Shown here: in pieces, positions 9,189 to 18,124 of the stretch
Layout of the letters: each line of letters opens with the position of its first letter
How positions within the stretch are numbered: position 1 is the stretch's first letter
NCBI RefSeq assembly: GCF_001665575.1
Contig: NZ_LZSU01000037.1
Location: 49,059 to 113,058, forward strand
DNA from: Mycobacterium sp. 852013-51886_SCH5428379
GTDB lineage: Bacteria; Actinomycetota; Actinomycetes; Mycobacteriales; Mycobacteriaceae
Direction of reading: 5' to 3'
Length of the DNA stretch: 64,000 bases
The notes under the pieces: model-generated
Seen by the model: only the letters and a program-made list of their open reading frames with translations
Told to the model about the DNA's origin: nothing
The model's database searches: none
Made by a program: the position numbers and the translations under genes

Positions 9189-9893
9189 CTACGCATGCAG
9201 CTGGTCGGCCAGGTCGCCGAAATCCGCGGCGACCAGATCGAACTCGCCCTCTTCATAGCGCGGGGGCCTGCGCCCCGGTCCGCGCTCCAGCGGCCGCACC
9301 ACGTATCCGGTGCGCAGTCCGGCGTCGCGGGCGGCCCGCAGATCGCTCGGGTGTGCGGCCACCAGCATCAGCTCGTCCGGGGCGACGTCGAGTAGCGCCG
9401 CGCAGCCCAGATACACCTCGGGGTCCGGTTTGTAGTGGCCGAACAGCTCGGCCGACATCACGCAATCCCACGGCAGGCCGGCGTGTTTGGCCATGTTCGT
9501 CAGCAGCGACACATTGCCGTTGGACAGCGGCGTGATGACATAACGCTGTTTGAGTCGCGTCAGCCCTCCCACCGAGTCCGGCCACGGGTTCAGCCGGTGC
9601 CACACCCGGTTGAGGTCGTCGATGTCCTGCTCGCCGACACCGGCGATGTCGCCGAGTAACTCGACGAGCATCCCGCGGTGCAGATCGTCGAGTTTCGTCC
9701 ACGGCACCTCGCCGCGGCGGACGCGATCCATCGCCGGCACGTAGCCGCCACGCCAGTCGTCGGCGAACGCCGCCCAGTCCCGTGTCACGCCGTGGCGCCT
9801 ACCGAACTCCGCGGCCTCGGCGATGACGCTGGACCGCCAGTCGACGACGGTGCCGAACACGTCGAACGCCAACGCCCGCAACTCCGTCACCAT
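9189..9893 (-). CDS. Haloacid dehalogenase, type II
   Basis: This 234-residue HAD-superfamily hydrolase has motif I FDVFGTVVDWR with the nucleophilic Asp, motif II SNGNVSLL, the motif III lysine in FGHYKPDPEVY, and VAAHPSDLRAARDAGLRTGYV. This is the pattern of L-2-haloacid dehalogenases, which displace halide through an aspartyl ester. The ATG at 9893 is preceded by GAGGAA at good spacing; a longer frame adds unlikely N-terminal residues. It sits 25 bases after the quinone oxidoreductase gene. The true substrate could be another 2-haloacid or a phosphate ester. Confidence 0.85.
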   Translation of the reverse strand: MVTELRALAFDVFGTVVDWRSSVIAEAAEFGRRHGVTRDWAAFADDWRGGYVPAMDRVRRGEVPWTKLDDLHRGMLVELLGDIAGVGEQDIDDLNRVWHRLNPWPDSVGGLTRLKQRYVITPLSNGNVSLLTNMAKHAGLPWDCVMSAELFGHYKPDPEVYLGCAALLDVAPDELMLVAAHPSDLRAARDAGLRTGYVVRPLERGPGRRPPRYEEGEFDLVAADFGDLADQLHA

Positions 9894-9918
9894 CGTCGGT
9901 TCCTCGCGCAAGCGCTCG

Positions 9919-10881
9919 TCACGGTTCCAGGACCAGCTTCCCGCGAATCTCGCCATTGGCCAGCGCTTCGAGCGCCGCTCGGCCCTCTGCCAGCGGGTGG
10001 CGCACCGGCGGCGGCGGCCGCAGCCCGCCCTCGACCAGCTTGCTCAGCCCGAACCCGAACAGCGACTGCGCACCCGGGGTGCGGTTGACGAACTCACCCC
10101 ACCCGACGCCGACGACCGAGACGTTGCGCAGCAGCAGCCGGTTCACCTTCACCGTCGGGATACCGCCCGCGGCGAAACCGAGGACCAGCAGCCGGCCCTC
10201 GGTGGTCAGCGCGCGCACGGCGTCGTCGAACGCCGGACCGCCGATCGGATCGACCACCAGGTCGACGCCGCGGCCGTCGGTGGCGTCCTTGACCGCCTGC
10301 AGCCAGCCGTCGGTCAGCGGCAGCACCACGTCGGCACCCAGCGAGGCCACGAAATCTGCGGCCTCCTGCCGGTGCACCAGCGCGATCACGCGCGCGCCGA
10401 GCGCCTTGGCGATCTGCACCGATGCCGTCCCGATACCGCCGGCCGAGCCCAGCACCAGCACCGTCTCCCCGGGCCGCAGCGCGCCGCGGCGGACCAGGGC
10501 GAAATACATCGTGTAGTAGTTGCCGAGCAGCGCCGCCGCGGACGCGTCGTCGATGTCGGCGGGCGTCGGGACCACGTTGTCCACGCCGACCGCCACCCGC
10601 TCAGCGAAGGCGCCCAGCGGGGTGAACGCCGAAACCCGTTGTCCAACTGATAATTCCGATCCGGGCGGAGCGGAGCGCACCGTGCCTGCGACCTCCATGC
10701 CCGGCACGAACGGCGGCTCCAGCCGCAGCTGGTACTCGCCGCGCAGCAGCAGCAGATCGGGGAAGCAGACGCCGGCCGCGCCGACGTCCACCACCACCGC
10801 GCCCTCGCCGCCGGGTTCGTCGACGTCGGTGTAGTCCAGCCCGCTCGGGCCGGAGAGTTCCCGTGCGAGAAGGGCTTTCAC
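9919..10881 (-). CDS. NADPH:quinone oxidoreductase, zinc-free MDR family
   Basis: This 320-residue protein is a medium-chain dehydrogenase/reductase of the quinone oxidoreductase branch. It has an N-terminal GroES-like domain (VCFPDLLLLRGEYQ...PFVPGMEVAGTV) and a Rossmann domain with the NADPH loop GSAGGIGTASVQIAKALGA near residue 145. No structural zinc cysteine cluster is present. It follows the SDR gene by 15 bases in the same operon. From memory it corresponds to M. tuberculosis Rv0149. The substrate is unproven. Confidence 0.88.
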   Translation of the reverse strand: MKALLARELSGPSGLDYTDVDEPGGEGAVVVDVGAAGVCFPDLLLLRGEYQLRLEPPFVPGMEVAGTVRSAPPGSELSVGQRVSAFTPLGAFAERVAVGVDNVVPTPADIDDASAAALLGNYYTMYFALVRRGALRPGETVLVLGSAGGIGTASVQIAKALGARVIALVHRQEAADFVASLGADVVLPLTDGWLQAVKDATDGRGVDLVVDPIGGPAFDDAVRALTTEGRLLVLGFAAGGIPTVKVNRLLLRNVSVVGVGWGEFVNRTPGAQSLFGFGLSKLVEGGLRPPPPVRHPLAEGRAALEALANGEIRGKLVLEP

Positions 10882-10896
10882 TGCTGCATCTCCCGT

Positions 10897-11760
10897 CTAG
10901 CCGAGCTTGAAGCTGGCCTGCTGGGCTGCCGACAGATCGGTGATCTCGCCCCACTTGCCCGCGACGTCGTCGACCGTGGGCACGTTGGTGAACGTGGTGC
11001 CTTCATTCTGGAAGAGCGCTGCCCGTTGTACTTTGCCACCGCCGACGATGAACACCGACGCGGTGTCGGGCACCTCCTCGGTCATCAGGTAGGCCACGAC
11101 CGGCGCCACGTATTCGGGGGTCAGCTTCTCGAACACCTCGGGCGGCAGGATGTCCTGCGTCATCCGGGTCGCGGCGATCGGGGCGACGGCGTTGGCCTTG
11201 ATGTCGTACTTCGCGCCCTCCTGGGCCAGGGTGTTGATCAGGCCGACGAGCCCGAGCTTCGCGGCGCCGTAGTTGGCCTGCCCGAAGTTGCCGAACAGAC
11301 CACTGGTCGAGGTGGCGACGACGATTCGGCCGAAGCCGTTCTCGCGGAAGTGCGGCCACGCCGCGCGGATCACGTTGTATCCGCCGTACAGGTGCACCTT
11401 GAGCACCGAATCCCAGTTCTCGAACGACATCTTGTGGAAGGTGCCGTCGCGCAGGATGCCGGCGTTGCTCACCACGCCGTCGACCTTGCCGAACTCGTCG
11501 ATCGCGGTCTTGATGATGTTCTCGGCACCCTCGGCTTCGGCCACGGAGTCGTAGTTGGCCACCGCGCGGCCGCCTGCGGCCTTGATCTCCTCGACCACCT
11601 GATCGGCCATCGCCGATCCGGCCCCGGTGCCGTCACGTGCGCCGCCGAGGTCGTTGACCACGACACTGGCGCCCTCGCGGGCCAGCGTCAGCGCGTACTC
11701 CCGCCCCAGACCGCCACCGGCCCCGGTGACGACGATGACTCGATCCTGCACTCCTGACAT
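10897..11760 (-). CDS. Short-chain dehydrogenase, Rv0148-like
   Basis: This 287-residue SDR resembles the dehydrogenase domain of multifunctional beta-oxidation enzymes. The cofactor motif VTGAGGGLGREYAL is near residue 10, with NDLGGARDGTG after the second strand. Further motifs are the NAG segment, Ser in ATSTSGLFG and the catalytic ANYGAAKLG (YxxxK). The N-terminus and the AMADQVVEEIKAAGGRAVANYDSV segment recall M. tuberculosis Rv0148. It is the first gene of a four-gene reverse operon. A 3-hydroxyacyl-CoA role is inference. Confidence 0.88.
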   Translation of the reverse strand: MSGVQDRVIVVTGAGGGLGREYALTLAREGASVVVNDLGGARDGTGAGSAMADQVVEEIKAAGGRAVANYDSVAEAEGAENIIKTAIDEFGKVDGVVSNAGILRDGTFHKMSFENWDSVLKVHLYGGYNVIRAAWPHFRENGFGRIVVATSTSGLFGNFGQANYGAAKLGLVGLINTLAQEGAKYDIKANAVAPIAATRMTQDILPPEVFEKLTPEYVAPVVAYLMTEEVPDTASVFIVGGGKVQRAALFQNEGTTFTNVPTVDDVAGKWGEITDLSAAQQASFKLG

Positions 11761-11867
11761 GGGGTTCCTCTCGGCAATGTCGGCCAGTTCACCTCTAGGT
11801 ATACGGCGGCGGGATCGGCGCCGGAACGCCGGGTCGGGTATCGCGTTCCGCCTCCGCCGATTAAATC

Positions 11868-12788
11868 GTGTGGTTTATTCGGAAGGTGCAGATCGGTGCG
11901 GCCGACGAGGTCTTCCATCCCCCCAGCGACGACCCGGACTGGTGCGAGAGCGGGTGGTTCGGCTTCGCCATCCCCGAACGCGACATCAACGGGTTCATCT
12001 ACTACTTCCACGATGTGCGCACCGGCGCCTCCGGGGGCGGTCCGGCGCTGTGGGATCCGGCCGGTGAAGAGATCTATGACTGCCTGTTCTACGATTGGCG
12101 CTGGCAGCAACCACCAACGGGCGCAATGGAATTCGCCGACTTCACGCTGCCGAACTCGCTGCGGCACGAGGTGGTGGAGCCGCTGCGGCACTACCGGCTG
12201 TCCTATGCAGCGCTGGGTCTGGAGTTCGAATTGGAGTGGACAGCCCTGATGGGGCCGCACGCCCTCGGCCCGGCCTCGGCCCAGCGGTGCCATCTCGACC
12301 AGCCGGGCCGCATCCGCGGCCGGATGCGGCTGGGCGGCGAGGACTTGGACCTCGACTGCTTCTCGATGCGCGACCGCACCTGGGGTCCGCACCGGCCGGG
12401 CGCCCGCCGATCGGGTGACTACCTGTGGGCCATCGCCGGACCCGACGACCATTGGCACGCGATCACGATGGCCGGCGACCGGCCCGGGGCCGACGTGCTG
12501 GTGGGCGGATACCTCGTGCGCGACGGCCGCCTCGGCGAGCTGAAGCAGGGTTCGCGGCTGGTGCCCGAGCGCCGGAGAGGCGCACCCCGGCGGGTGGTGT
12601 TCGACGCCGAGGACGAGTTCGGCCGGACGCTGCACGCCGAGGGCGACGTGCGCACGGCGCTGCGATGGCTGGGCTGGCCCGGCCGGATGACGTTCTGGAC
12701 GCTGACCGACTGGCGCTGGGACGGGCGGCAGGGTTGGGGCGAGGATCAGGAGTTCTTCGCCCGCGAGCAGGTCCGCGCGTTGTACTAG
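11868..12788 (+). CDS. DUF7064/DUF7065-like protein
   Basis: This 306-residue soluble protein is rich in Trp, Asp and Arg, with ESGWFGFAIPERDINGFIYY near the start and MRDRTWGPHRPGARRSGDYLW in the middle, followed by DHWHAITMAGD. These fit the paired DUF7064/DUF7065 folds found in actinobacteria and proteobacteria, often near lipid or steroid genes. There is no signal peptide. The GTG start is the first available and lacks a clear ribosome site, so the start may be wrong. No function is assigned. Confidence 0.6.
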   Translation: MWFIRKVQIGAADEVFHPPSDDPDWCESGWFGFAIPERDINGFIYYFHDVRTGASGGGPALWDPAGEEIYDCLFYDWRWQQPPTGAMEFADFTLPNSLRHEVVEPLRHYRLSYAALGLEFELEWTALMGPHALGPASAQRCHLDQPGRIRGRMRLGGEDLDLDCFSMRDRTWGPHRPGARRSGDYLWAIAGPDDHWHAITMAGDRPGADVLVGGYLVRDGRLGELKQGSRLVPERRRGAPRRVVFDAEDEFGRTLHAEGDVRTALRWLGWPGRMTFWTLTDWRWDGRQGWGEDQEFFAREQVRALY

Positions 12789-13552
12789 GCGATCTTCTGG
12801 GCGGTACCCAGGACCGCGTGCTCGGACATCTCCGCGCGGTGCGCGGCCAGTTCCGGCAGGTCACGGGCATCGACGACGTCGGTCCACCAGCCGCGCGAGG
12901 TGAGCCAGTCGGCCGCGTCCGAGCGCCCGGAGCACCGGCCGAGCGCGTCGTCGTAGGCGAGCACGCTGCCCGCCGCGCTGAGCCCGTCGATCTCGGACAG
13001 CAACACGTCCTGCGCGTCGTCGGGCAGCGGCAGCAGCGCCTCGGCCAGCCACGCCGTCGGCTCGTTGTGGTTGAAGCCCGCGTTCCACAGCTCCCGGGGC
13101 CAGCGTCCGTCGGCCGCGACCGCGACCGGATACCAGCCTTCGGGCCGCTGGGCGCCGTGCGCGTCGAGGACCGCCGTCTTGAACTCCAGCACCTTGGGCC
13201 ACTCGACCTCGAAGATCGTCGTCTCCGCCGGCCACCGCAGCCGGAAGGCGCGGGTGTCCAGGCCGGCGGCCAGGATCACGCACTGGCGCACCCCGGCGCG
13301 CACGGCGTCGGCGAGAAACGCGTCGAACCGCCTGCTGCGCGCCGCCTGGTAGTCGGCCAGGACATGGTGGGCCGCGGCCAGGGCGGGCACCTCGTCGATG
13401 AGGGCGGTGGAGCGCTGCAGGACCGCGGTGATCTCGGGGGTACCGATCAGCACGGCGGCCAGCGGGTCAGCACATCCGGAGGCGCTCGCGACGGCCGCGG
13501 TGCTCAGCACGGCGGCCGGGCTGACGCCGCCGATGACACTCGAAGTCTCCAC
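12785..13552 (-). CDS. Short class I SAM-dependent methyltransferase, LCM family
   Basis: This 255-residue protein has the SAM-binding motif CVILAAGLDTRAFRLRWP (about residues 91-108) and EVEWPKVLEFK, typical of the leucine carboxyl methyltransferase-like family that mycobacteria have in many copies. It is about 60 residues shorter than its upstream neighbour and lacks the R-x-h-F-F-D region of full-length members in its usual context. GTG at 13552, eight bases after the previous stop, is the only plausible start. The substrate is unknown. Confidence 0.78.
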   Translation of the reverse strand: METSSVIGGVSPAAVLSTAAVASASGCADPLAAVLIGTPEITAVLQRSTALIDEVPALAAAHHVLADYQAARSRRFDAFLADAVRAGVRQCVILAAGLDTRAFRLRWPAETTIFEVEWPKVLEFKTAVLDAHGAQRPEGWYPVAVAADGRWPRELWNAGFNHNEPTAWLAEALLPLPDDAQDVLLSEIDGLSAAGSVLAYDDALGRCSGRSDAADWLTSRGWWTDVVDARDLPELAAHRAEMSEHAVLGTAQKIA

Positions 13553-13560
13553 GCGGCGGC

Positions 13561-14520
13561 CTACGCGTTCCGCTGGGCGGTGACGAAATCCGAGAAGCCG
13601 CCCTGTCTGGCGTCGTCGCCGCCGGGCTCGAAGTCGGCGGGCAGCACCCAGCGGCCCAGGCGGCGCATCTCGTCCGGGGAGTGGACGGCGGTGGCGGACC
13701 ATCCGTGCTCGTCCAGCCAGGCGTCGACCGCGGCGCGGTCGGGATCCTCGTAGATGAGCTCCTGGATATCCAGGGTCTCGGCCATGTCGAATTTCTCGGC
13801 GATGCGCTCGAACCGCTCGCGCATCTGCCGGCGTCGCTCGTCGGAGGTCTGGAAACCGGCGGTCTCGGCGGCCACCCGGCTGCCCGGTGCGGACAGGTCG
13901 GTGATCTGCGCGAACAGTCGGTCCTGGGCGTCGGCGGGCAGATACATCAGCAGCCCTTCGGCCAGCCACGCGGTGGGCTGCGCGGGATCGAAGCCGGCGT
14001 CGCGCAGCGCGGCGGGCCAGTCGAGGCGAAGGTCCATCGGCACCTCGCGGCGGTCGGCGACCGGGGTGACGGAGTGCTCGGCGAGTCGAGACGCCTTGTA
14101 CTCGAGCACCTTGGGCTGATCGATCTCGTAGACGACGGTGCCGTCCGGCCACGGCAGCCGGTAGGCCCGCGAATCCAGGCCGGAGGCCAGGATGACGATC
14201 TGCCGGATGCCCGCCTCGGCGGCGCTGGTGAAGAACGCGTCGAAGAAGTGGGTTCGCACGGCCTGGTAGTTGTTCATGTGCGTGAAGATCGCGGCGGCTT
14301 CGGCGTCCGCCTCGGCGACCCGGTCGACGAAATCGGCGTCGAGCACCGATTCCCAGATGCCGGTGCCCGCGCCGGCGACCAGGATGCTCGCGTACGGGTC
14401 CTCGATGAGCGGGTCAGCGCTCGCCGTCTCGGCGGCGCGCGAGGCGGCCACCATGACCGCGGTCGATCCGACGCTGGTCGCGATGTCCCAGGTGTCGTCG
14501 TGACTCCGCAACGAGCTCAT
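13561..14520 (-). CDS. Class I SAM-dependent methyltransferase, LCM family
   Basis: This 319-residue protein shows the complete pattern of the mycobacterial family: DTWDIATSVGSTAVMVAA at the start, FFDAFF, the SAM loop QIVILASGLDSRAYRLPWP, the acidic EIDQPKVLEYK, and PTAWLAEGLLMYLP. It is first in a two-gene operon with the shorter paralogue. The ATG has a GGAG site just upstream. From memory the pair corresponds to M. tuberculosis Rv0145/Rv0146. Members may methylate polyketide or phenolic hydroxyls; the substrate here is unknown. Confidence 0.88.
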   Translation of the reverse strand: MSSLRSHDDTWDIATSVGSTAVMVAASRAAETASADPLIEDPYASILVAGAGTGIWESVLDADFVDRVAEADAEAAAIFTHMNNYQAVRTHFFDAFFTSAAEAGIRQIVILASGLDSRAYRLPWPDGTVVYEIDQPKVLEYKASRLAEHSVTPVADRREVPMDLRLDWPAALRDAGFDPAQPTAWLAEGLLMYLPADAQDRLFAQITDLSAPGSRVAAETAGFQTSDERRRQMRERFERIAEKFDMAETLDIQELIYEDPDRAAVDAWLDEHGWSATAVHSPDEMRRLGRWVLPADFEPGGDDARQGGFSDFVTAQRNA

Positions 14521-14592
14521 GCTTCTCCTTCAGGCGGTCGAGACCACCATGCTAACGAAGGAGGTTAGGCAAGCTATAGAATGTGCGCGACG

Positions 14593-15234
14593 TCACCGCA
14601 CGTCGGTGAGCTGCCAGAGCTTGTTCGCCATCAGCAGCTCGAACTTCTCGACGATGTCGTCCATCTCCTGCTGGCTGCCGACGTAACCGGCGTAGAAGCC
14701 CATCCCCCACATCACCGCGACGAGCATCTCGACCAGCGATGCGGTGTCGATCTCGGTGCTGAGCTCCCCGCGCTCGATCGCGTCGTTGACCGCCCACGAG
14801 ACGAAGGACCGGCTCATCCGCAGCGCGTCGTGCTCGTCGCTGCGCAGATCGGGATGGCGCTGCGACTCCAGCACCGAGGTGACCAGGAACGCCGCCGACG
14901 AGCGATCCTCAGAGTCGGCGTGCATGGCCGCGGAGAAGAACGCCGACAACCGGCCGAGCAGCGTGGTGACACCTTTGGCGCGTTCCATCCCCGAGCTGAT
15001 CACCAGGGCGTTGGTCTGTTCGACGACCTCGCGGTAGAGCACGCGCTTGCTGGAGAAGTAGTGGTTGATCGCGGGGCGGGTCAGGTCGGCTCGGATCGCG
15101 ATGGCCTGAAAAGTCGCTGCGTCGTAGCCGAGTTCGCTGAAAACCTCTCGCGCCGCGCGCAGAATCCGCTCGCGCGTCTCCGCCGCCTTCGCCGCTGGAG
15201 GACGTCCTGGTCCTCTGCTGGCAGTGTGGGGCAC
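14593..15234 (-). CDS. TetR family transcriptional regulator
   Basis: This regulator is 213 residues from the GTG at 15234, or 221 from the GTG at 15258. The N-terminal TetR helix-turn-helix is clear: ETRERILRAAREVFSELGYDAATFQAIAIRADLTRPAINHYFSSKRVLYREV. A palindrome (15236-15259) lies immediately upstream of the shorter start, which favours 15234, perhaps as a leaderless message repressed by its own product. It is transcribed towards the methyltransferase pair and divergently from a second TetR gene. The ligand is unknown. Confidence 0.85.
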   Translation of the reverse strand: MPHTASRGPGRPPAAKAAETRERILRAAREVFSELGYDAATFQAIAIRADLTRPAINHYFSSKRVLYREVVEQTNALVISSGMERAKGVTTLLGRLSAFFSAAMHADSEDRSSAAFLVTSVLESQRHPDLRSDEHDALRMSRSFVSWAVNDAIERGELSTEIDTASLVEMLVAVMWGMGFYAGYVGSQQEMDDIVEKFELLMANKLWQLTDVR

Positions 15235-15235
15235 A

Positions 15236-15259
15236 GGTGAAATTGTGCCACAAGTCACC
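15236..15259. promoter_or_regulatory. Nested palindrome, likely TetR operator
   Basis: An exact inner palindrome TTGTG-C-CACAA (15243-15253) is flanked by GGTGA (15236-15240) and TCACC (15255-15259). The element touches the preferred start codon of the reverse TetR gene, the usual place for an autoregulatory operator. Confidence 0.5.
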
Positions 15260-15328
15260 TGGGGACCCGATTTACGGTCGCTGCGATCGGATGCGCCGCG
15301 CGATTCTCAGCAAACCGTCAGCTGTGGG

Positions 15329-15346
15329 GATGTATCCGCATACGTC
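15329..15346. promoter_or_regulatory. Imperfect 18-bp palindrome upstream of the forward TetR gene
   Basis: GATGTATCCGCATACGTC is near-palindromic; mismatches are confined to three symmetric position pairs. It ends 25 bases before the ATG at 15372. The sequence differs from the other palindrome in this intergenic region, so the two regulators probably recognise different sites. Confidence 0.4.
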
Positions 15347-15371
15347 ACCCCGGGCAACTACGATGTGCTCC

Positions 15372-15938
15372 ATGGGGGGAGCGATCTCACGGGAGGCCTA
15401 TTTCGATACCGGCCTGGCTGTGCTGTCCGATCAGGGCTACGGAGGACTGAAACTCGCGGAGGTATGCCAGCGACTCGGCGTGACCACGGGCTCGTTCTAT
15501 CACTACTTCTCGAACTGGTCGACCTACACCCGTGAGCTGGTCGAGTACTGGCGCCACCAGGCGGTGACGAAGATCGTGGAGGCGGTCCGCACGTTCAGCG
15601 ATCCGCACCGCCGCGTCGAGGTCCTGATCGAGGAGGCGCTCGCGCTGCCGCACGGCGCCGAAGCCGCGATCCGGGTGTGGAGCTCGATCGATTCGGACGT
15701 GTACGCCGTGCAGGCTGAGGTGGACCGGCAACGCTACGACATCGTGCGGGAGTCCTCGCTGCAGATCCTGGGCGACCAGCGGCAGGCGGAGGTCTTCGCG
15801 GCGTGGTGCGTCTACACCCTCGTCGGGTACGAGCAGGCCACCATCCCCCGCGACCACGCCGCGGTGTCGTGGATTGCTGCCGAGATCATCCACGCGCTCG
15901 ACTCCGGCCGCTTCAAGTCGCTGTCCGACGGCTCCTGA
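15372..15938 (+). CDS. TetR family transcriptional regulator
   Basis: This 188-residue regulator begins ISREAYFDTGLAVLSDQGYGGLKLAEVCQRLGVTTGSFYHYFSNWSTYTRELVEYW, a clear TetR DNA-binding domain. The remaining 130 residues are the helical ligand-binding domain. The ATG at 15372 was chosen because it places the helix-turn-helix normally and leaves the upstream palindrome outside the gene; the longer frame is implausible. The FUSC-type transporter starts 31 bases downstream on the same strand, so it may be the regulated target. The ligand is unknown. Confidence 0.85.
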   Translation: MGGAISREAYFDTGLAVLSDQGYGGLKLAEVCQRLGVTTGSFYHYFSNWSTYTRELVEYWRHQAVTKIVEAVRTFSDPHRRVEVLIEEALALPHGAEAAIRVWSSIDSDVYAVQAEVDRQRYDIVRESSLQILGDQRQAEVFAAWCVYTLVGYEQATIPRDHAAVSWIAAEIIHALDSGRFKSLSDGS

Positions 15939-15969
15939 GGGGTCCCGTTCCGGTCTACCATCGGCGGTC

Positions 15970-18123
15970 ATGCTGACCCCGGCCGTTGTGTGGCGCCGGG
16001 CGGCCGACCGGATCGAGCGGCGGGACCCGGAACGCGACGCGCTGCGCCGCGCGGCGCGCGCGGGCATCGTGCTGCCGATCGCCGCGGCCGTCAGCTTCGC
16101 CATCGCCGGTTCGTCGCAGACGCCGATGTTCACGATCTTCGGCTCGGTGGCGCTGCTGATCCTCGCCGATTTCCCCGGCAACCGGCCGGCCCGGGCGCTC
16201 GCCTACGGCGGGCTGGCGATCAACGGCGCGATCCTCATCACGGTCGGCACCCTCGTCGCGCCCTATCCGTGGCTGTCCGTCGGCCTGATGTTCGTGCTCG
16301 GCGTGGCCGTGATGTTCGCCGGGGTGCTCAGCGAGATCATCGCCGCGGGCCAGCGCGCGACGCTGATGACGTTCGTCCTACCCGCCTGCACCCAGCCGGG
16401 CCCGATCGACGAGCGTCTCACCGGATGGCTGATCGCGTTGGCGGTGTGCGTCCCGGCAGCGCTGTTCCTGCTCCCGCCCCGGCACCACGACGAGCTGCGC
16501 CGCCACGCCGCGAGGGTGTGCGAGAAGCTGGCCGACTGTCTGGACGGCACGGCGACCACCCGCGACGTCAACCGGGCGATGAACGCGCTGTACGACAACT
16601 TCGTCAACGCCGACTACCGGCCGGTGGCCCTGACCGCGGGCAGCCGCGCCCTGGTTCGTGTGGTCGACGATCTGGGCTGGCTGGCAGACCGCATCACCGA
16701 CGACCACGGCGCTCTGCTCGGCGATATGAAGCCGCCGATCATGCGGGTGCTGCGGGATGCGGCCGCGGTGCTGCTGATCTCCGATCGTCAGGACCGCGCT
16801 GCGCGCACCGCCGATCTCGACGAGGCGCTCACCGAACTGCGCGGGGTCGCCCGCGGGCGCTACCGCGAGGACATCGAGCAGATCCTCGCCGTCCCCGACG
16901 ACGCCGAAGCCGTCGAGGTGGGCCGCACGCTGCTGGGCCGGCGCACCTTCTCGGCGACGGTCGGCGTCACCGGCCGCGTCGTGCGCAATGCCGCGCTCGC
17001 CGACGCCCGTCCGGTGTGGGCCCGCGTCCTCGGCCGGCGGCTGCCGGAGACGGGCACCGCGGAGTGGGTGATGCCCGAGACCACCGCCGTCGCCGCGATC
17101 ACCAAGGGGTTCGTCGCCACCCGCGCGGTCGCGCTGCAGAACAGCCTGCGCACCGGACTGGGGCTGGCACTCGCGGTCGCCGTCACCCACGTCTTCCCCG
17201 TCGAGCACGGGTTCTGGGTGGTGCTCGGGGCGATGTCGGTGCTGCGCAGCAGCGCGCTGACCACCGGGACGCGGGTGGTGCGCGCCGTCGTCGGAACCGG
17301 TATCGGATTCCTGCTCGGGGTGGTGGTCATCGAACTGGTCGGCGTCGAACCGGTGGTGATGTGGGCGTTGCTACCGGTGGTGGCGTTCGGTTCGGCCTAT
17401 GTGCCCGAGGTGGCGTCGTTCATCGCCGGGCAGGCCGCGTTCACGATGATGGTGCTGATCATCTTCAACGTGATCCAGCCATCGGGATGGTCGGTTGGGC
17501 TCATCCGCGTCGAGGACGTGGTGGTGGGCGCGCTGGTCGGTGTGACGGTGTCGGTGCTGCTGTGGCCCCGCGGCGCGACGGCCTCGGTGTCGCTGGCGGT
17601 ACGCAAGGCCAACATGGCGGGCGCCGACCTGCTCAAGGCCGGTGTGCTGCGCGTGACCCGCGGTGCGTCGGAGACGGCCGACGACCGGGTCATCGCGCTG
17701 AGCCACAACGCGCTGGAGGCCACCCGGACCCTCGACGACGCGCTGCGGCACTACCTGTCGGAGAGCGGCGGCGAGATCGACGCCAAGGCGCCGGTGGTCC
17801 GCGCGGCCGGCCGGACGGTGCGGTTGCGGTCGGCTGCCGAACTGGTCGCCGACGCGGTGCCGCCACCGCTGGGCGTCTACCCGCAGACCCGCGCGGTGCT
17901 CGAGAACCACGCCGATCTGGTGGCGCTGCGGATGCTCGCCCGGCCGGTCGCACGGTCGCTGTCGCCGATCACCGACGACTTCGTCCGAGCGCTGCGCGCA
18001 GAGGCCGACGGCAGCGACCTCGCGGTGCCCGCCGCGCTGCCCCTGCTGACCGTGGCCGCCCAGCTCGGCGAACTGGAACTGCTCTACCCGACGCGCGAGG
18101 AGGCCGCGGCCGCGCGGGCCTGA
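15970..18123 (+). CDS. FUSC/aromatic-acid-exporter-like membrane protein
   Basis: This 717-residue protein has two hydrophobic blocks. One is at about residues 35-175 (SFAIAGSSQTPMFTIFGSVALLILADFPGN). The second is at about 400-535 (AVALQNSLRTGLGLALAVAVTHVFPVEHGFWVVLGAMSVLRSS). The blocks are separated and followed by soluble helical regions, which is the FUSC layout of efflux proteins related to AaeB and YccS. Direct succession to a TetR gene suggests regulated export of an organic acid or toxic compound, which is inference. Confidence 0.82.
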   Translation: MLTPAVVWRRAADRIERRDPERDALRRAARAGIVLPIAAAVSFAIAGSSQTPMFTIFGSVALLILADFPGNRPARALAYGGLAINGAILITVGTLVAPYPWLSVGLMFVLGVAVMFAGVLSEIIAAGQRATLMTFVLPACTQPGPIDERLTGWLIALAVCVPAALFLLPPRHHDELRRHAARVCEKLADCLDGTATTRDVNRAMNALYDNFVNADYRPVALTAGSRALVRVVDDLGWLADRITDDHGALLGDMKPPIMRVLRDAAAVLLISDRQDRAARTADLDEALTELRGVARGRYREDIEQILAVPDDAEAVEVGRTLLGRRTFSATVGVTGRVVRNAALADARPVWARVLGRRLPETGTAEWVMPETTAVAAITKGFVATRAVALQNSLRTGLGLALAVAVTHVFPVEHGFWVVLGAMSVLRSSALTTGTRVVRAVVGTGIGFLLGVVVIELVGVEPVVMWALLPVVAFGSAYVPEVASFIAGQAAFTMMVLIIFNVIQPSGWSVGLIRVEDVVVGALVGVTVSVLLWPRGATASVSLAVRKANMAGADLLKAGVLRVTRGASETADDRVIALSHNALEATRTLDDALRHYLSESGGEIDAKAPVVRAAGRTVRLRSAAELVADAVPPPLGVYPQTRAVLENHADLVALRMLARPVARSLSPITDDFVRALRAEADGSDLAVPAALPLLTVAAQLGELELLYPTREEAAAARA

Positions 18124-18124
18124 C

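Noticed and set aside
13561..14152. A single long reverse frame joining both methyltransferases
   Set aside because: It starts inside the other gene in a different frame; the true second gene begins at GTG 13552 after the first gene's stop.
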